Shown: piece by piece, positions 33,692-41,620 of the stretch | How the letters are laid out: the number at the start of each line of letters is the position of its first letter | Numbering within the stretch: the first letter of the stretch is position 1 | NCBI RefSeq assembly: GCF_022808595.1 | Contig: NZ_JAKUCN010000001.1 | Location: 124,001 to 188,000, forward strand | Source: Microvirga solisilvae | Lineage (GTDB): Bacteria > Pseudomonadota > Alphaproteobacteria > Rhizobiales > Beijerinckiaceae | DNA length: 64,000 nucleotides | Reading direction: 5' to 3' | The notes under the pieces: model-generated | What the model saw: only the letters and a program-made list of their open reading frames with translations | Told to the model about the DNA's origin: nothing | Database searches by the model: none | Position numbers and translations under genes: made by a program

Positions 33692-35101
33692 GTGAGCACG
33701 CAATCCTCCTCCCCATCATCTGCGGATCTAGCCGATTGGTCCGGTTTTGATCTCCTAGAGGGTTACGCTCGCAGGACCATCTCGCCCGTCGATGTCATCA
33801 AGTCCGTAACGGCACGCATCGAGTCTTACGAACCCCGCCTCCAGGCGCTCTACGCTTATGATCCCGGCTCCGCATTGGCTGCCGCGCGCGAGTCCGAGCA
33901 GCGCTGGATGAAGGGCGAGGCGAAGGCGCTCGATGGAATCCCCGCAACCATCAAGGAAAACATCGCCACCAAAGGTACGCCGGTGCCGCTGGGGACCGCT
34001 GCCCGCCCGCTCACGCCGGCAGCGGATGATGCGCCATCCGCCGCTCGCCTGCGGGAGGATGGGGTCGTCATTCTCGCGAAGACGACGATGCCCGATTACG
34101 GCATGCTCTCCTCAGGGCTGTCGAGTTTTCATCCACTCGCCCGCAATCCATGGGACCCGTCGAAGAACCCCGGCGGCAGTTCCGCAGGCGCGGGAGCTGC
34201 TGCGGCGGCAGGCTATGGCCCTTTCCACATTGGCACGGATATCGGTGGCTCCATCCGCCTCCCAGCGGCTTGGTGCGGCGTGTTCGGCCTGAAGCCCAGC
34301 TTCGGGCGCATTCCCATCGACCCCACCTATTACGGTCGTGTGGCCGGACCGATGACGCGGACGGTCCGTGATGCCGCCCTGATGATGACGAGCCTCACGC
34401 GGCCTGACATGCGCGATCCGATGAGCCTGCCGTATCAGGATATTCCCTGGCTCGATCTCAACATCGACCTCAGAGGCCTGAAGATCGGCCTGATGATGGA
34501 GGCCGGCGTCGGCTTGAGCCTCGATCCGGAGATCCGCGATGCCGTCGAGAAGGCTGCGAAGCTCTTCGAGCATGCGGGAGCGACGATCGAGGAGGTGAAG
34601 CCCTTTATCACCCGTGAGATGCTCGACGGGCTCGACGATTTCTGGCGTCAGCGGGCCTGGATGGATATCGGCCCTCTTGGAGATGAGGAGCGCGCACGGG
34701 TTCTGCCCTACATCCTGCACTGGGCCGAAGGCGGGAAGTCCCTGACAGGCGCTCAGGTTTATAACGGTATGAACCAGATGCTGGTGATGCGCCACGCGGC
34801 CATTACCGCGACGCATCAGTTTGATTTCGTGCTCTCGCCGGTGGCTCCCAACGTAGCCTATGAGGCGGAGCTCGCTTCTCCGATCCACGATCCCGAGCGG
34901 CCTTTCGAGCATATCGGCTATACGGTGGCCTTCAACATGTCGGACCAGCCGGCGGCCTCGGTCAATGCAGGCTTTACGAAAGCGGGACTGCCCATCGGCC
35001 TCCAGGTCATCGGCCGTCGTTTCGATGATCTCGGGGTGCTGCGCCTCTCCCAGGCATGGGAGAGGATGTGTCCGGATGTGAGAGCTTGGCCAAAGTTTTG
35101 A
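33692..35101 (+). CDS. Amidase family protein (amidase signature)
   Basis: A 469-residue amidase. The Ser-cisSer-Lys triad is visible: Lys in ATIKENIATKG near 85, cis-Ser in NPGGSSAGAGAAAAAG near 161, and nucleophile Ser in GTDIGGSIRLPA near 186. It hydrolyses a carboxamide; the substrate is unknown. The frame opens at a TTG (33587), but that part is atypical. The GTG at 33692 overlaps the stop of a 17-codon upstream frame (33642-33695) that follows AGGAGG, suggesting coupled initiation. The 327-bp gap before it (33365-33691) shows nothing else. Confidence 0.88.
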   Translation: MSTQSSSPSSADLADWSGFDLLEGYARRTISPVDVIKSVTARIESYEPRLQALYAYDPGSALAAARESEQRWMKGEAKALDGIPATIKENIATKGTPVPLGTAARPLTPAADDAPSAARLREDGVVILAKTTMPDYGMLSSGLSSFHPLARNPWDPSKNPGGSSAGAGAAAAAGYGPFHIGTDIGGSIRLPAAWCGVFGLKPSFGRIPIDPTYYGRVAGPMTRTVRDAALMMTSLTRPDMRDPMSLPYQDIPWLDLNIDLRGLKIGLMMEAGVGLSLDPEIRDAVEKAAKLFEHAGATIEEVKPFITREMLDGLDDFWRQRAWMDIGPLGDEERARVLPYILHWAEGGKSLTGAQVYNGMNQMLVMRHAAITATHQFDFVLSPVAPNVAYEAELASPIHDPERPFEHIGYTVAFNMSDQPAASVNAGFTKAGLPIGLQVIGRRFDDLGVLRLSQAWERMCPDVRAWPKF

Positions 35102-35168
35102 GCTGAAGCGACACCATGGATCGTCGCGGCGGGTTTTCGGATGAGCCGCCTGCTGGTAAAGAGCGGCC

Positions 35169-35927
35169 ATGACTTACAAGGTTGCCGCTCTCTATCAGTT
35201 CGTGTCGCTCCCCGACTTCCGGGAGATCCGCGATCCGCTCCACGCCATCTGCTCCGAGCTCGGGGTCAAGGGCACGCTCCTGCTTGCCCAGGAAGGGATC
35301 AATGGCACCGTGGCGGGAACGGAGAAGGGCATCGACGCCCTCATCGCCGAACTGAGGCAGGGGGTGCTCTTCCGTGGCCGACTCGACAATCTGGAGCTGA
35401 AGTTCTCGAATGCCTCCGAGATGCCTTTCGGCAAGATGAAGGTGCGCCTGAAAAAGGAGATCGTCACCCTCGGCGATCCGCAGACGGACCCGACGAAGAA
35501 GGTCGGCACCTATGTTTCGGCGGCGGAGTGGAACAAGCTCATCGAGAGCCCGGACGTGATCCTGCTCGATACCCGCAACGACTTCGAGGTGGAGATGGGC
35601 ACTTTCGAGGGTGCCATCGATCCGCGCATCAAGAAGTTCAGCGAGTTCAAGGAATTCGTGGCGAGTGAACTGAATCCGACCAAGCACAAACGGGTCGCCA
35701 TGTTCTGCACCGGCGGCATCCGCTGCGAGAAAGCCAGCTCCTTCATGCTGAGCCAGGGCTTCGAGGAGGTCTATCACCTCAAGGGGGGCATCCTGCAATA
35801 TCTGGAGGACGTGCCGGAAGAAGAGAGCCGATGGAATGGCGGCTGCTTCGTGTTCGATGAGCGCGTGTCCCTCGGTCACGGTTTGGTCGAACGCCCGGAG
35901 GACAGGAGCCTTGTGAGCGATGAGTGA
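35169..35927 (+). CDS. trhO: Oxygen-dependent tRNA uridine(34) hydroxylase TrhO (rhodanese-like)
   Basis: A 252-residue protein of the YceA/TrhO family. The N-terminal ~95 residues form the acylphosphatase-like domain ([15 protein letters not shown] near 37). The C-terminal part is a rhodanese domain with [18 protein letters not shown] near 136 and the active Cys in [12 protein letters not shown] near 180. TrhO hydroxylates uridine 34 of tRNAs to 5-hydroxyuridine, a precursor of wobble modifications, using oxygen. The gene overlaps slyX by 8 bp. Confidence 0.92.
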   Translation: MTYKVAALYQFVSLPDFREIRDPLHAICSELGVKGTLLLAQEGINGTVAGTEKGIDALIAELRQGVLFRGRLDNLELKFSNASEMPFGKMKVRLKKEIVTLGDPQTDPTKKVGTYVSAAEWNKLIESPDVILLDTRNDFEVEMGTFEGAIDPRIKKFSEFKEFVASELNPTKHKRVAMFCTGGIRCEKASSFMLSQGFEEVYHLKGGILQYLEDVPEEESRWNGGCFVFDERVSLGHGLVERPEDRSLVSDE

Positions 35928-36141
35928 TCCTGAATCCGCGAATTCCCGCCTGGAAGCCCTGGAGGTGCGTGTCGCCTATCAGGAGCAGGTTATCGAGGAT
36001 CTGAACCAGACTGTCATCGACCAATGGAAGAAGCTCGACTCGCTCAGGCGCCAGCTCAACGAGCTTCTCGACCGTGTGCAGGAGGTCGAGGATAACTCAT
36101 CCGGCCCCCGCGCGCCTGAGCCTCCGCCGCCGCATTATTGA
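35920..36141 (+). CDS. slyX: SlyX family protein
   Basis: A 73-residue protein, almost all one coiled-coil helix ([20 protein letters not shown], then [20 protein letters not shown]), ending in a Pro-rich tail PEPPPPHY. Length, register and tail match SlyX, a small conserved proteobacterial protein whose biochemical role is unknown. The ATG lies inside the end of trhO, so they are probably cotranslated. Confidence 0.92.
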   Translation: MSDPESANSRLEALEVRVAYQEQVIEDLNQTVIDQWKKLDSLRRQLNELLDRVQEVEDNSSGPRAPEPPPPHY

Positions 36142-36163
36142 GGGCGAAGGCCTTTTAGAGGCA

Positions 36164-36385
36164 TTAGACCTTCTTCACGAACTCAGTCTTGAGCACCAGG
36201 CCTTTGATCTGAGCCGAGCGGCACTCGATCTCGCCCGCATCGTCCGTCAGGTGGATGTTCTTGAACACGGTACCCCGCTTCAGGGTGGTGGACGAGCCTT
36301 TCACCTTCAGGTCCTTGATGACCTGGACGGAATCGCCCTCGTTGAGGACGGCTCCATTGCTGTCTCTCACAACCACATCACTCAT
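36164..36385 (-). CDS. PhnA/YjdM C-terminal domain protein
   Basis: A 73-residue protein matching the PhnA (YjdM) domain: VVVRDSNGAVLNEGDSVQVIKDLKVKGSS, GTVFKNIHLTDDAGEIEC, then KGLVLKTEFVKK at the end. The domain is an SH3-like barrel. The N-terminal zinc ribbon of longer PhnA proteins is absent, which is the usual form in alphaproteobacteria. Despite the historical name it is not required for phosphonate breakdown, and its role is unclear. Convergent with slyX. Confidence 0.9.
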   Translation of the reverse strand: MSDVVVRDSNGAVLNEGDSVQVIKDLKVKGSSTTLKRGTVFKNIHLTDDAGEIECRSAQIKGLVLKTEFVKKV

Positions 36386-36481
36386 ATCGATCTCCTGGGG
36401 CGTATCTGACGCCGATAGCAGGGCATAGCCTTCAGGCCGATACTTTGTCCAATCAGGGCTGTTACGGAGCTGCCTAGCATT

Positions 36482-36513
36482 GGGAACCTTTCGAAGCGTG
36501 GTATCATCCCATG
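36482..36513 (+). promoter_or_regulatory. Candidate ECF promoter upstream of the sigma factor gene
   Basis: GGGAACCT at 36482-36489, 16 bp, ATCCCATG at 36506-36513. The same arrangement with the same spacing occurs at 37229-37260 before the DUF4142 gene. The GGAAC core is the usual -35 of ECF sigma factors. The spacers themselves are unrelated, so the match is not a duplicated segment. Confidence 0.6.
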
Positions 36514-36531
36514 ATCGGAAGGCTGGTTCGA

Positions 36532-37224
36532 ATGATCACGAAGCTCAAAGCCATTGCCGATTATGCCACCCTGGATGAGGCGGATCTGGTGGCGCATGCC
36601 TTGGCAGGTGCGCCTCAGGCTTTCCGGACCATCATGCAGCGTCATAACCGACGTCTCTACAGGGTCGCGCGTGGGATTGTCGGGAGTGATGCGGATGCAG
36701 AGGATGTGCTGCAGGAGGCCTATGTGCGCGCCTTCGCACACTTGAGTGAGTTCAAGGGCGAATCCCGCCTGTCGACCTGGATGACCCGCATCGTGATCAA
36801 TGAATCGCTCGGGCGTCTCAGAAGAGAGCGTGATCTCGTGGATCTCAGTATTCTGGATCAACCTCAGGAAGGACAATCCAAGGTGTTGATCTTTCCAGGT
36901 GCGCCGGACCCGAGCGATCCGGAAGCTGATGCTGGTCGTGCCCAGCTGCGGCGATTGCTCGAACATGCTGTCGACGCGCTGCCGCAGGAATTCCGCTCCG
37001 TCTTCATGATGCGTGAGATCGAGGAGATGAGCATCGAGGAAACAGCGGCTCAGCTCGGGATCAAGCCGGCAACCGTCAAGACCCGCCTGCACAGAGCCCG
37101 CCGGTTGCTACGGCATGCTCTCGATGCCGAGCTTGTCTGTACCATGAAGGATGCGTTTCCCTTCGATGGCCTGCGCTGCGCGCGGATTTCCGATCAGGTG
37201 ATGCAAAGATTGTCGAAACTCTAG
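36532..37224 (+). CDS. ECF RNA polymerase sigma factor
   Basis: A 230-residue sigma-70 family protein. Region 2 (about residues 30-100) includes RHNRRLYRVARGIVGSDADAEDVLQEAYVRAF in part and LSTWMTRIVINESLGRLRR. Region 4 (about 150-205) includes LPQEFRSVFMMREIEEMSIEETAAQLGI and TVKTRLHRARRLLRHAL. A C-terminal tail of ~25 residues follows. The ATG at 36532 has GGAAGG 9 bp upstream. The alternative ATG at 36511 falls inside the candidate promoter. No anti-sigma gene is adjacent. Next come DUF4142 and cupredoxin genes that share the promoter motif, so these are likely targets. Confidence 0.9.
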   Translation: MITKLKAIADYATLDEADLVAHALAGAPQAFRTIMQRHNRRLYRVARGIVGSDADAEDVLQEAYVRAFAHLSEFKGESRLSTWMTRIVINESLGRLRRERDLVDLSILDQPQEGQSKVLIFPGAPDPSDPEADAGRAQLRRLLEHAVDALPQEFRSVFMMREIEEMSIEETAAQLGIKPATVKTRLHRARRLLRHALDAELVCTMKDAFPFDGLRCARISDQVMQRLSKL

Positions 37225-37228
37225 ACGC

Positions 37229-37260
37229 GGGAACCTCAGCTCGCCCCCCGCCATCCCATG
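37229..37260 (+). promoter_or_regulatory. Candidate ECF promoter upstream of the DUF4142 gene
   Basis: GGGAACCT at 37229-37236, 16 bp, ATCCCATG at 37253-37260. It begins 5 bp after the sigma factor stop codon, giving the DUF4142-cupredoxin unit its own promoter with about 65 bp of leader. See the matching copy at 36482. Confidence 0.6.
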
Positions 37261-37324
37261 GGAGTGGATGTTTTCTGCGCCGCAAACCGGTGCGATCTCA
37301 TCCGATCTGCCATAGGAGAAGCAC

Positions 37325-37873
37325 ATGACCAGGCTCCATATCGCCCTGCTGAGCGCCGGCCTCTGCCTTGCCTCGCAAAGCGTGTTCGCCCAGGCACCGG
37401 CGAAGCCCACCGACCCCCAGATTGCGCATATTGCCTACACGGCGGGCCAAATCGATATTCAGGTCGCTGAAATGGCGTTGAAGAATTCCAAGAACAAAGA
37501 TGTCCGTGCCTTCGCCAACGACATGATCCGCGATCATAAGGCGGTCAACGAGAAGGCCTTGGCCCTCGTGAAGAAGCTGAACGTCAAGCCTGAGGACAAC
37601 GACACCAGCCGCTCGCTGATGCAGCAGGCGCAAGCCAAGCAGAAAGAGTTGAGTGCCCTGAAAGGGGCAGCATTCGACAAGGCCTATGCTCAGAACGAGG
37701 TTGCCTATCATCAGCAGGTCAACGCCGCTTTGCAGAGTACGCTCATCCCGTCGGCTACCAATGGCGAGCTGAAGGATCTTCTCTCCACCGGGCTCAAGAT
37801 TTTCCAGGGGCATCAGCAGCATGCCGAGCACCTCGTCACCCAGCTCCCAAGCAGTTCCTCGTCCCTGAGGTGA
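37325..37873 (+). CDS. DUF4142 domain secreted protein
   Basis: A 182-residue exported protein with a Sec signal peptide (LHIALLSAGLCLASQSVFAQ, cleaved after VFA). The mature part is the DUF4142 four-helix bundle: IAHIAYTAGQIDIQVAEMAL, VRAFANDMIRDHKAVNEKALAL, YAQNEVAYHQQVNAAL and FQGHQQHAEHL. The paired His residues resemble ferritin-like sequences. Function is unknown; a role in periplasmic stress is inferred from the sigma factor upstream. A 2-bp gap separates its stop from the next ATG. Confidence 0.88.
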   Translation: MTRLHIALLSAGLCLASQSVFAQAPAKPTDPQIAHIAYTAGQIDIQVAEMALKNSKNKDVRAFANDMIRDHKAVNEKALALVKKLNVKPEDNDTSRSLMQQAQAKQKELSALKGAAFDKAYAQNEVAYHQQVNAALQSTLIPSATNGELKDLLSTGLKIFQGHQQHAEHLVTQLPSSSSSLR

Positions 37874-37875
37874 CC

Positions 37876-38205
37876 ATGGCAAGGGAAAACTTCACGGGCA
37901 TCTTCCTGGCCTTGGCTGCCCTCGGCTTGACTGTGGGGGGAGGGCTTGCTGCTGGCCAAAGCCACCGCATCGTCATCAAGGCGGCAAGCTATGATCCCGC
38001 GCAGGTAAGGGTGCATATCGGCGATCAGATCGAATGGGACAACCAGGACATCGTCGCCCACACGGCAACAGTCGCGAACAAGGCATGGGAGGTCGTCATG
38101 GGTCCGGGGCGAAGCGGGCGGATTGTCGCCCAATCTCCGGGCAGGTTCGACTATATCTGCCGCTATCATCCCAACATGAAAGGCGAAATCATCGTCGAAC
38201 CTTAG
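37876..38205 (+). CDS. Cupredoxin (plastocyanin/amicyanin-like) copper protein
   Basis: A 109-residue periplasmic blue-copper-type protein with a hydrophobic N-terminal signal (ALAALGLTVGGGLAAG). The type 1 copper ligands are in place: His62 in IVAHTATV, Cys95 in YICRYHPNM, His98 and Met101. It probably carries electrons or copper in the periplasm, in one unit with the DUF4142 gene behind the ECF-type promoter. ATG 37876 follows GAGG; a GTG at 37870 overlaps the previous stop. A strong terminator follows. Confidence 0.9.
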   Translation: MARENFTGIFLALAALGLTVGGGLAAGQSHRIVIKAASYDPAQVRVHIGDQIEWDNQDIVAHTATVANKAWEVVMGPGRSGRIVAQSPGRFDYICRYHPNMKGEIIVEP

Positions 38206-38245
38206 ATTTCTAAACCTCTGGCTGAGGCATATCTCTCGCCTTGAA

Positions 38246-38273
38246 GCCCGGCGCGGCAAGCGCCGGGCTTTCT
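38246..38273 (+). terminator. Rho-independent terminator after the cupredoxin gene
   Basis: GCCCGGCGC and GCGCCGGGC form a 9-bp GC stem with a GGCAA-type loop, followed by TTTCTC. It lies 41 bp after the cupredoxin stop. Confidence 0.85.
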
Positions 38274-38381
38274 CATGCAGACCTGCTACGCTTCAGGCGA
38301 GGGGCTTGGGGGCTTGCATCGCGGGTGCGGAGTGCTGATGTGAAGCCGGACCATCATGTAGCCTTCGACGAGAGTTCGCCC

Positions 38382-39380
38382 ATGCCCCCGCTGTCCATTC
38401 TCGACCTTGCGCATATCACGGAAGGCTCCACCGCCTCCGATGCCCTGCGCAATTCGCTCGATCTCGCCCGTCACGCGGAGGCGCTAGGCTATCATCGCTT
38501 CTGGCTCGCCGAGCATCACAACATGATCGGCATCGCAAGCGCCGCGACGAGCGTCGCCATCGCTCATGTGGCGGGCGGCACGAAGACGATCCGCGTCGGC
38601 GCGGGCGGCATCATGCTGCCGAACCATTCGCCGCTCGTCATCGCCGAGCAGTTCGGCACTCTCGATGCCCTATTCCCGGGCCGTATCGATCTCGGCGTTG
38701 GCCGCGCTCCCGGTACCGACCAACGCACCATGCTGGCATTGCGCCGGGACCCCACGAGTGCCGACACTTTCCTGCAGGACGTGCTGGAATTGCAGGCGCT
38801 GCTCGGGCCATTGCAGCCGGGACAGACGATCCAGGCCGTGCCGGGCACGAACAGCAATGTGCCGATCTGGATTCTCGGCTCCAGTCTCTTTGGCGCGCAG
38901 CTGGCGGCTATGCTCGGCCTGCCTTACGCCTTTGCTTCGCATTTCGCACCGAATGCGCTCTTCCAGGCGTTACAGGTTTATCGTGAGCGCTTCCAGCCTT
39001 CCGCCCAGCTCGACAAGCCGTATGCGATGGTGGGCGTGAACGTGATCGCCGCCGATACGGACGAGGAGGCGAAGCGTCTCTTCACCTCGGCGCAGCAGGC
39101 CTTCACCAACATGTTCCGCGGCACGCGCGGCAAGCTTCAACCACCCATCGACGATATCGAGACCTATTGGACACCCGCCGAGAAGGCCCAGGCTTCCAGC
39201 ATGCTCGCCTGCTCGTTCGTCGGCTCGGCGGCTACCGTGCGCGAAGGGCTCGAAGGCTTCATCGAGCAGACCGGAGCGGACGAGTTGATCGTGGCATCGG
39301 CCATATACGATCATGCTGCGCGGGTGCGTTCCTACGAGATCCTCGCGGATGTGCAGAAGGCCATGAGCCAGGCCGCTTAA
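38382..39380 (+). CDS. LLM class flavin-dependent oxidoreductase (luciferase-like)
   Basis: A 332-residue member of the bacterial luciferase-like monooxygenase family: [11 protein letters not shown] at the N-terminus, [20 protein letters not shown] near 40, [23 protein letters not shown] near 78 and [13 protein letters not shown] near 105. It uses reduced flavin; the substrate is unknown. I chose the ATG at 38382 (MPPLSIL), which fits the family start; the longer frame runs through the terminator of the previous gene. Its stop overlaps the stop of the convergent permease gene in a shared TTAA. Confidence 0.88.
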   Translation: MPPLSILDLAHITEGSTASDALRNSLDLARHAEALGYHRFWLAEHHNMIGIASAATSVAIAHVAGGTKTIRVGAGGIMLPNHSPLVIAEQFGTLDALFPGRIDLGVGRAPGTDQRTMLALRRDPTSADTFLQDVLELQALLGPLQPGQTIQAVPGTNSNVPIWILGSSLFGAQLAAMLGLPYAFASHFAPNALFQALQVYRERFQPSAQLDKPYAMVGVNVIAADTDEEAKRLFTSAQQAFTNMFRGTRGKLQPPIDDIETYWTPAEKAQASSMLACSFVGSAATVREGLEGFIEQTGADELIVASAIYDHAARVRSYEILADVQKAMSQAA

Positions 39381-40219
39381 GCGGTCGCGCCACGTGCCTT
39401 CAGCGTAGGATCCAACGCATCGCGCAGGCCGTCGCCCAAGAGGTTCAAGCCCAGCACCGAGAGTGCGATGGCAATGCCCGGCGCGATGGCGAGATGCGGG
39501 GCTTGCGAGAGGTATGTCTGCGCATCGCTGAGCATGCGGCCCCAGCTCGGGTTCGGCGGACGCACCCCGAGGCCGAGATAGCTCAGGCCTGCCTCGGTGA
39601 GGATCGCAAGTGCAAGCTGGATCGTGACCTGCACGATCAGCGCGCCTGCGATATTGGGCATCACGTCTTCCAGCGTGATCCGCAGCGGGTGCTTGCCGAT
39701 GGCACGCGCTGCAGCGATGTAGTCGAGTGACCAGACCTGCATCGCCACGCCGCGCGTGACGCGGGCGAAGACGGGCACGTTGAACACGGCGATGGCAAGG
39801 ATGGCGGCGAGCGGGCCTGAGCCCACGAGCGCGCCGATCATGATGGCGGAGAGGACGGCGGGAAAGGCAAAGACCACGTCCGATACGCGCATGGCGATCT
39901 CGTCCGCGATCCCCTTCCACGCTGCTGCCGCGCAGCCGATGGCCGTGCCGATGGCAGCCCCCAGCAGAACCGCAGGCCATGCGATCGCAAGCGAGTTCCA
40001 CGCTCCCACCATGAGAAGCGACAACACGTCCCGCCCGAAATGATCCGTGCCGAGAAGGCCCACTTCCAAGGGAGCCTTGAGGCGCATGGCGATGCGCACG
40101 CGGGTTGGCACTTCCGGCGTCCAGACAAGCGAGAGAAGGGCCGTGGCGATCAGGATGGCCGTGAGGATGCCGCCGATGACGAGAGCCGCATTCCAGCGGA
40201 TGGAGGACCGTTTTGTCAT
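39377..40219 (-). CDS. Peptide ABC transporter permease (DppC-like)
   Basis: A 280-residue inner-membrane permease with the family motif [14 protein letters not shown] near residue 58, a first membrane helix near 15, and an EAA loop [22 protein letters not shown] near 165. It lacks the ~20 extra N-terminal residues of many DppC proteins but is otherwise complete. The ATG overlaps the DppB-like stop (ATGA). It ends a seven-gene minus-strand operon. Confidence 0.92.
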   Translation of the reverse strand: MTKRSSIRWNAALVIGGILTAILIATALLSLVWTPEVPTRVRIAMRLKAPLEVGLLGTDHFGRDVLSLLMVGAWNSLAIAWPAVLLGAAIGTAIGCAAAAWKGIADEIAMRVSDVVFAFPAVLSAIMIGALVGSGPLAAILAIAVFNVPVFARVTRGVAMQVWSLDYIAAARAIGKHPLRITLEDVMPNIAGALIVQVTIQLALAILTEAGLSYLGLGVRPPNPSWGRMLSDAQTYLSQAPHLAIAPGIAIALSVLGLNLLGDGLRDALDPTLKARGATA

Positions 40220-41163
40220 GCGCGGCTCCTCAGGCGCGGATCGAGGATCGTGTAGCCTATATCGACCAGGAAGTTCACGACGATCACAAGGCCGGAGAAG
40301 ATCAGCACGATGTCCTTGATGACTACGAGGTCGCGCTGGTTCAGCGCCTGATAGGCAAGGCGTCCGAGGCCCGGCAGGTTGAACACGTTCTCGACCAGGA
40401 TCGCTCCGCCGAAGAAGAAGGAAAGCTGCAATCCCAAGATCGTAGTGACGGGAATGAGCGCGTTCGGCACCACATGACGGCGCAGGGTCGCGCCTTTGTC
40501 CACGCCCTTCGCGCGCGCCGTGCGCACGAAATCTGCGCCGATGACTTCCAGCGTCGCCGAGCGCGTCACACGGGTAAGAACGGCGGCCTGAGGAAGGGCG
40601 AGCGCGACGGCAGGGAGCAGCAGCGCCTGAAAAGCGGGCCAGAAGCCCGCGCTCCAACCGGGAAAGCCACCGGCAGGAAACCAACCGAGCCATGTTGAGA
40701 AGAAGAGAATGAACAGAAGCCCGATCCAGAAATTCGGCACCGCAACGCCCATCTGGCTGAACACAAGCACGGCGCGGTCCACAAGCCCATCGCGCTTTGC
40801 TGCCGCGGCGACGCCGAGAGGCAGGGCGAGCGCGGTGGAGATGAGAATGGCGAGAAGACTCAGCGGCAGCGTCACGTTCATGCGCTCGGCGACAAGCGTC
40901 GAGACCGGCATCTTATAGGTGATCGACTGTCCGAGGTCCCCATGCAGTAGCCCGCCGATCCAGTCGAGATAGCGAAGCAGCGCAGGTTGATCGAGCCCCA
41001 TTTCCTGCCGCAAAGCCGCGAGCGTATCCTCCCGCGCGGACGTTCCCAGCATGATCGCTGCCGGGTCGCCCGGCAGCACTTCCAGGATCAGGAAGATCGC
41101 CAGCGAGACGCAGAGCAAAGTGATGGCAAGCGAAGCCAGCCGGGAAATGACGAGGCGCAGCAT
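40216..41163 (-). CDS. Peptide ABC transporter permease (DppB-like)
   Basis: A 315-residue permease with N-terminal anchor LRLVISRLASLAITLLC, the LLHGDLGQSITYKMPV loop near residue 90, an EAA loop DFVRTARAKGVDKGATLRRHVV near 200, and six membrane segments. It forms the import channel with the next gene. It begins 4 bp after the DcrB-like gene stop. Confidence 0.92.
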   Translation of the reverse strand: MLRLVISRLASLAITLLCVSLAIFLILEVLPGDPAAIMLGTSAREDTLAALRQEMGLDQPALLRYLDWIGGLLHGDLGQSITYKMPVSTLVAERMNVTLPLSLLAILISTALALPLGVAAAAKRDGLVDRAVLVFSQMGVAVPNFWIGLLFILFFSTWLGWFPAGGFPGWSAGFWPAFQALLLPAVALALPQAAVLTRVTRSATLEVIGADFVRTARAKGVDKGATLRRHVVPNALIPVTTILGLQLSFFFGGAILVENVFNLPGLGRLAYQALNQRDLVVIKDIVLIFSGLVIVVNFLVDIGYTILDPRLRSRA

Positions 41164-41167
41164 GATG

Positions 41168-41620
41168 TCAGCGTGGCACGAAGCGGAGGGATTTTACAAT
41201 GTCTTCGCAAAGGGAAACTTCACGGCGCTGATGTTCCCACTCGCAGCAATAGGTGACGAAGGCAAAGCTCCTTCCATCCGATACGTACCAGACTCGAATG
41301 AAATCGTCTCCCCATTGGTAGTTCATGCCTGCCCCACGCAGGGCTTCATGAGTGAAGAGAGATTCCTCGAATGGGTCGCCTAGATTCCGGTCTTCCCCGA
41401 ACTTTAGCGCCATGTCCCTCAGCTTTTCCTGGGAAGGATCAGGAACCGCTCCTCCTTCATAGAGGGCGATGGAAAATTGCAATGCCCCTACACCCTCAGA
41501 GTCCGCGAGAGTGTAGGGAGCATTGTCAACTTCGACCTCGTCAGTGATGTCATGCCACGGCGGCGGAACCGTCACTTCTATCCCGCCAAACGCGATCCGC
41601 TTTTGCGTTACTCCGTCCAC
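41168..41620 (-). CDS. DcrB/DUF1795-like small protein inside the ABC operon
   Basis: A 150-residue soluble protein with a two-layer fold pattern like DcrB/PsbP relatives (GIEVTVPPPWHDIT, GALQFSIALYEGG, then WYVSDGRSFAFVTYCCEWE). The assignment is tentative. It begins at a GTG that overlaps the binding-protein stop by 13 bp, with GGAAG just upstream, and ends 4 bp before the DppB-like gene. A non-transporter gene between a binding protein and its permease is unusual. There is no signal peptide, so it is likely cytoplasmic. Confidence 0.6.
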   Translation of the reverse strand: MDGVTQKRIAFGGIEVTVPPPWHDITDEVEVDNAPYTLADSEGVGALQFSIALYEGGAVPDPSQEKLRDMALKFGEDRNLGDPFEESLFTHEALRGAGMNYQWGDDFIRVWYVSDGRSFAFVTYCCEWEHQRREVSLCEDIVKSLRFVPR

